Shown here: piece by piece, positions 4,180 to 5,169 of the stretch | Layout: each line of letters begins with the position of its first letter | Numbering within the stretch: position 1 is the stretch's first letter | Origin: an uncultured Christensenella sp. | GTDB lineage: Bacteria; Bacillota; Clostridia; Christensenellales; UBA1242 | Assembly (NCBI GenBank): GCA_905203645.1 | Contig: CAJKWP010000058.1 | Coordinates: 1 to 5,169 of the forward strand | Direction of reading: 5' to 3' | DNA length: 5,169 nucleotides | The notes under the pieces: generated by a model | The model's input: only the letters and a program-made list of their open reading frames with translations | The model's database searches: none | Told to the model about the DNA's origin: nothing | Position numbers and translations under genes: made by a program

Positions 4180-5148
4180 ATGAATATGCTTTTGCTTACA
4201 AAATTGGAAATAGTATTGATTGTTACCATCGTTTTGATTGTGGCTGGATTTTCGTTTGTAATTTTATTTTTTGGCACTGGCAGACAACTTGCTGATTGGA
4301 CATTGAAACGCGGAAGTTACTTGGGCAGAGGAATTGAACGAAAAGCAAAAAAAATGCACAAGCGATTCAGAATAAATTATTCGTGGTGGGACAAGTTTCC
4401 AAATGAAGTTTTCAACATAAAATCTGACGATGGACTCAATCTTTATGCAAGGATTTTACGTCAAAAACAAAATAGTGACAAACTTGCAATAGTGGTTCAT
4501 GGTTTTATGAGCAATTATAAAGAAATGCAAACTTATGCAAAATATTTTTATGACAATGGCTACAACGTATTGGCAATTGACAACCGAGCTCATGGAATGA
4601 GTGAAGGTGAGTATGTTGGCATGGGCTGGCTTGATCGTCTTGACCTTTTGAAATGGATTGATTTTTGTATAGACGAGTTTGGAAAACGTGTTCAGATTGT
4701 TTTGTTTGGAGTTTCTATGGGTGCGGCAGCGGTGTGTATGACATGTGGCGAAAAGTTACCAGACAACGTAAAGTGCGCCATTTCCGACAGTGCCTATGAC
4801 AGCGTTTACAATGAATTTTATTATGTCCTGAAACAAAATATGAAATTGCCGGCAAAGTCTATACTTGGAATATTTGATGCTTACAATCGCAATTTTATTG
4901 GGCCACCATTAAAACATCAAAGCACTGTTGATCAAGTCAAAAAAACAAATACACCAATATTGTTCATTCATGGAACAGGCGACAATTTTGTTCCATACAA
5001 TATGGTCTATAATTTGTACAATGCAACAAACCCTGATATGCGAGATATATTTATCGTAAAAAACGCATGGCATACAGAATCACAAGCAAAAAATCCAACA
5101 AAATACAATCAAAAATTGACAGAATGGATTGAAAAATTCGTAAAATAA
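4180..5148 (+). CDS. Membrane-anchored alpha/beta hydrolase
   Basis: The 322-residue protein begins with a hydrophobic segment at about residues 11-31 followed by a basic stretch (RGIERKAKKMHKRFR, 50-64). This looks like a single N-terminal membrane anchor; the orientation cannot be told from sequence with certainty. The catalytic domain (about 75-322) has the oxyanion-loop motif VVHGFMSN (105-112), the LAIDNRAHGMSEG stretch (131-143), the nucleophile elbow GVSMGA with Ser179, the acid Asp268 in HGTGDNFVP, and His298 in AWHTES. The triad is complete. The fold resembles the Hydrolase_4/S33-like group of uncharacterised Firmicutes lipases, esterases or peptidases; the substrate is unknown. The ATG at 4180 (or 4186) has no Shine-Dalgarno. 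A TTG at 4216 behind a weak GGAA (4206-4209) is an alternative that would shorten the protein to 310 residues and still keep the anchor. The reading frame is open back to 4120, but that part lies in the terminator. Confidence 0.88.
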   Translation: MNMLLLTKLEIVLIVTIVLIVAGFSFVILFFGTGRQLADWTLKRGSYLGRGIERKAKKMHKRFRINYSWWDKFPNEVFNIKSDDGLNLYARILRQKQNSDKLAIVVHGFMSNYKEMQTYAKYFYDNGYNVLAIDNRAHGMSEGEYVGMGWLDRLDLLKWIDFCIDEFGKRVQIVLFGVSMGAAAVCMTCGEKLPDNVKCAISDSAYDSVYNEFYYVLKQNMKLPAKSILGIFDAYNRNFIGPPLKHQSTVDQVKKTNTPILFIHGTGDNFVPYNMVYNLYNATNPDMRDIFIVKNAWHTESQAKNPTKYNQKLTEWIEKFVK

Positions 5149-5169
5149 AAAATAAAAATTATTCATAAT
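5149..5169. other. AT-rich tail after the hydrolase gene
   Basis: These 21 bases hold no complete terminator or gene. A hairpin may begin here and continue beyond the window. Confidence 0.4.

Noticed and set aside
1..5169. Mobile element, phage, CRISPR or integration into the tRNA genes
   Set aside because: I found no transposase, integrase, repeat array or terminal repeats, and no duplicated tRNA 3' end that would mark an attachment site.

Overview
The window is a compact, AT-rich, bacterial chromosomal segment with every supported gene on the + strand: five protein genes, two tRNA genes, and well-formed promoters and hairpin-T-tract terminators between them. The AT-rich code, AAAGGAG-type ribosome binding sites, TTGACA/extended -10 promoters and the style of the proteins point to a low-GC Firmicutes-like bacterium (an uncultured clostridial or related gut lineage would fit). 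This is inference and the sequence alone does not fix the taxon. TGG serves for Trp and TGA is used as a stop, so the code looks standard.

Region 1 (1-2609) is a two-gene operon. A promoter at 15-44 drives a Cro/C1-type (XRE) helix-turn-helix protein with a large C-terminal domain I do not recognise. It overlaps by 8 nt a RelA/SpoT-family protein that keeps all the HD-hydrolase active-site residues and a TGS domain. The central (p)ppGpp synthetase region of that protein is eroded beyond recognition, and the usual C-terminal helical/ACT regulatory part is absent. The pair looks like a dedicated alarmone hydrolase (or a protein of altered specificity) produced with its own DNA-binding partner. 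A candidate terminator lies about 120 nt downstream, in an otherwise gene-poor spacer.

Region 2 (2673-2915) is a small tRNA operon: promoter, tRNA-Cys(GCA), tRNA-Leu(UAA), strong terminator. Both tRNAs fold completely and have encoded CCA ends.

Region 3 (2995-4155) is a nucleotide-pool 'house-cleaning' operon. maf (nucleotide pyrophosphatase) and a trimeric-type dUTPase gene are joined by an ATGA start/stop overlap, driven by an extended -10 promoter and closed by a long hairpin terminator that could work in both directions.

Region 4 (4164-5148) is a single gene for an N-terminally membrane-anchored alpha/beta hydrolase with an intact Ser-Asp-His triad. Its extended -10 promoter sits so close to the first ATG that the mRNA may be leaderless.

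The observations most worth checking are the hydrolase-only Rel homologue coupled to an uncharacterised XRE regulator, the possibly leaderless hydrolase mRNA, the substitution of a conserved motif-2 Arg in the dUTPase, and a strong TTG-over-TTA leucine codon preference in AT-rich genes. I see no mobile element, CRISPR array or phage gene, and no clear evidence of a large undescribed multi-gene system.
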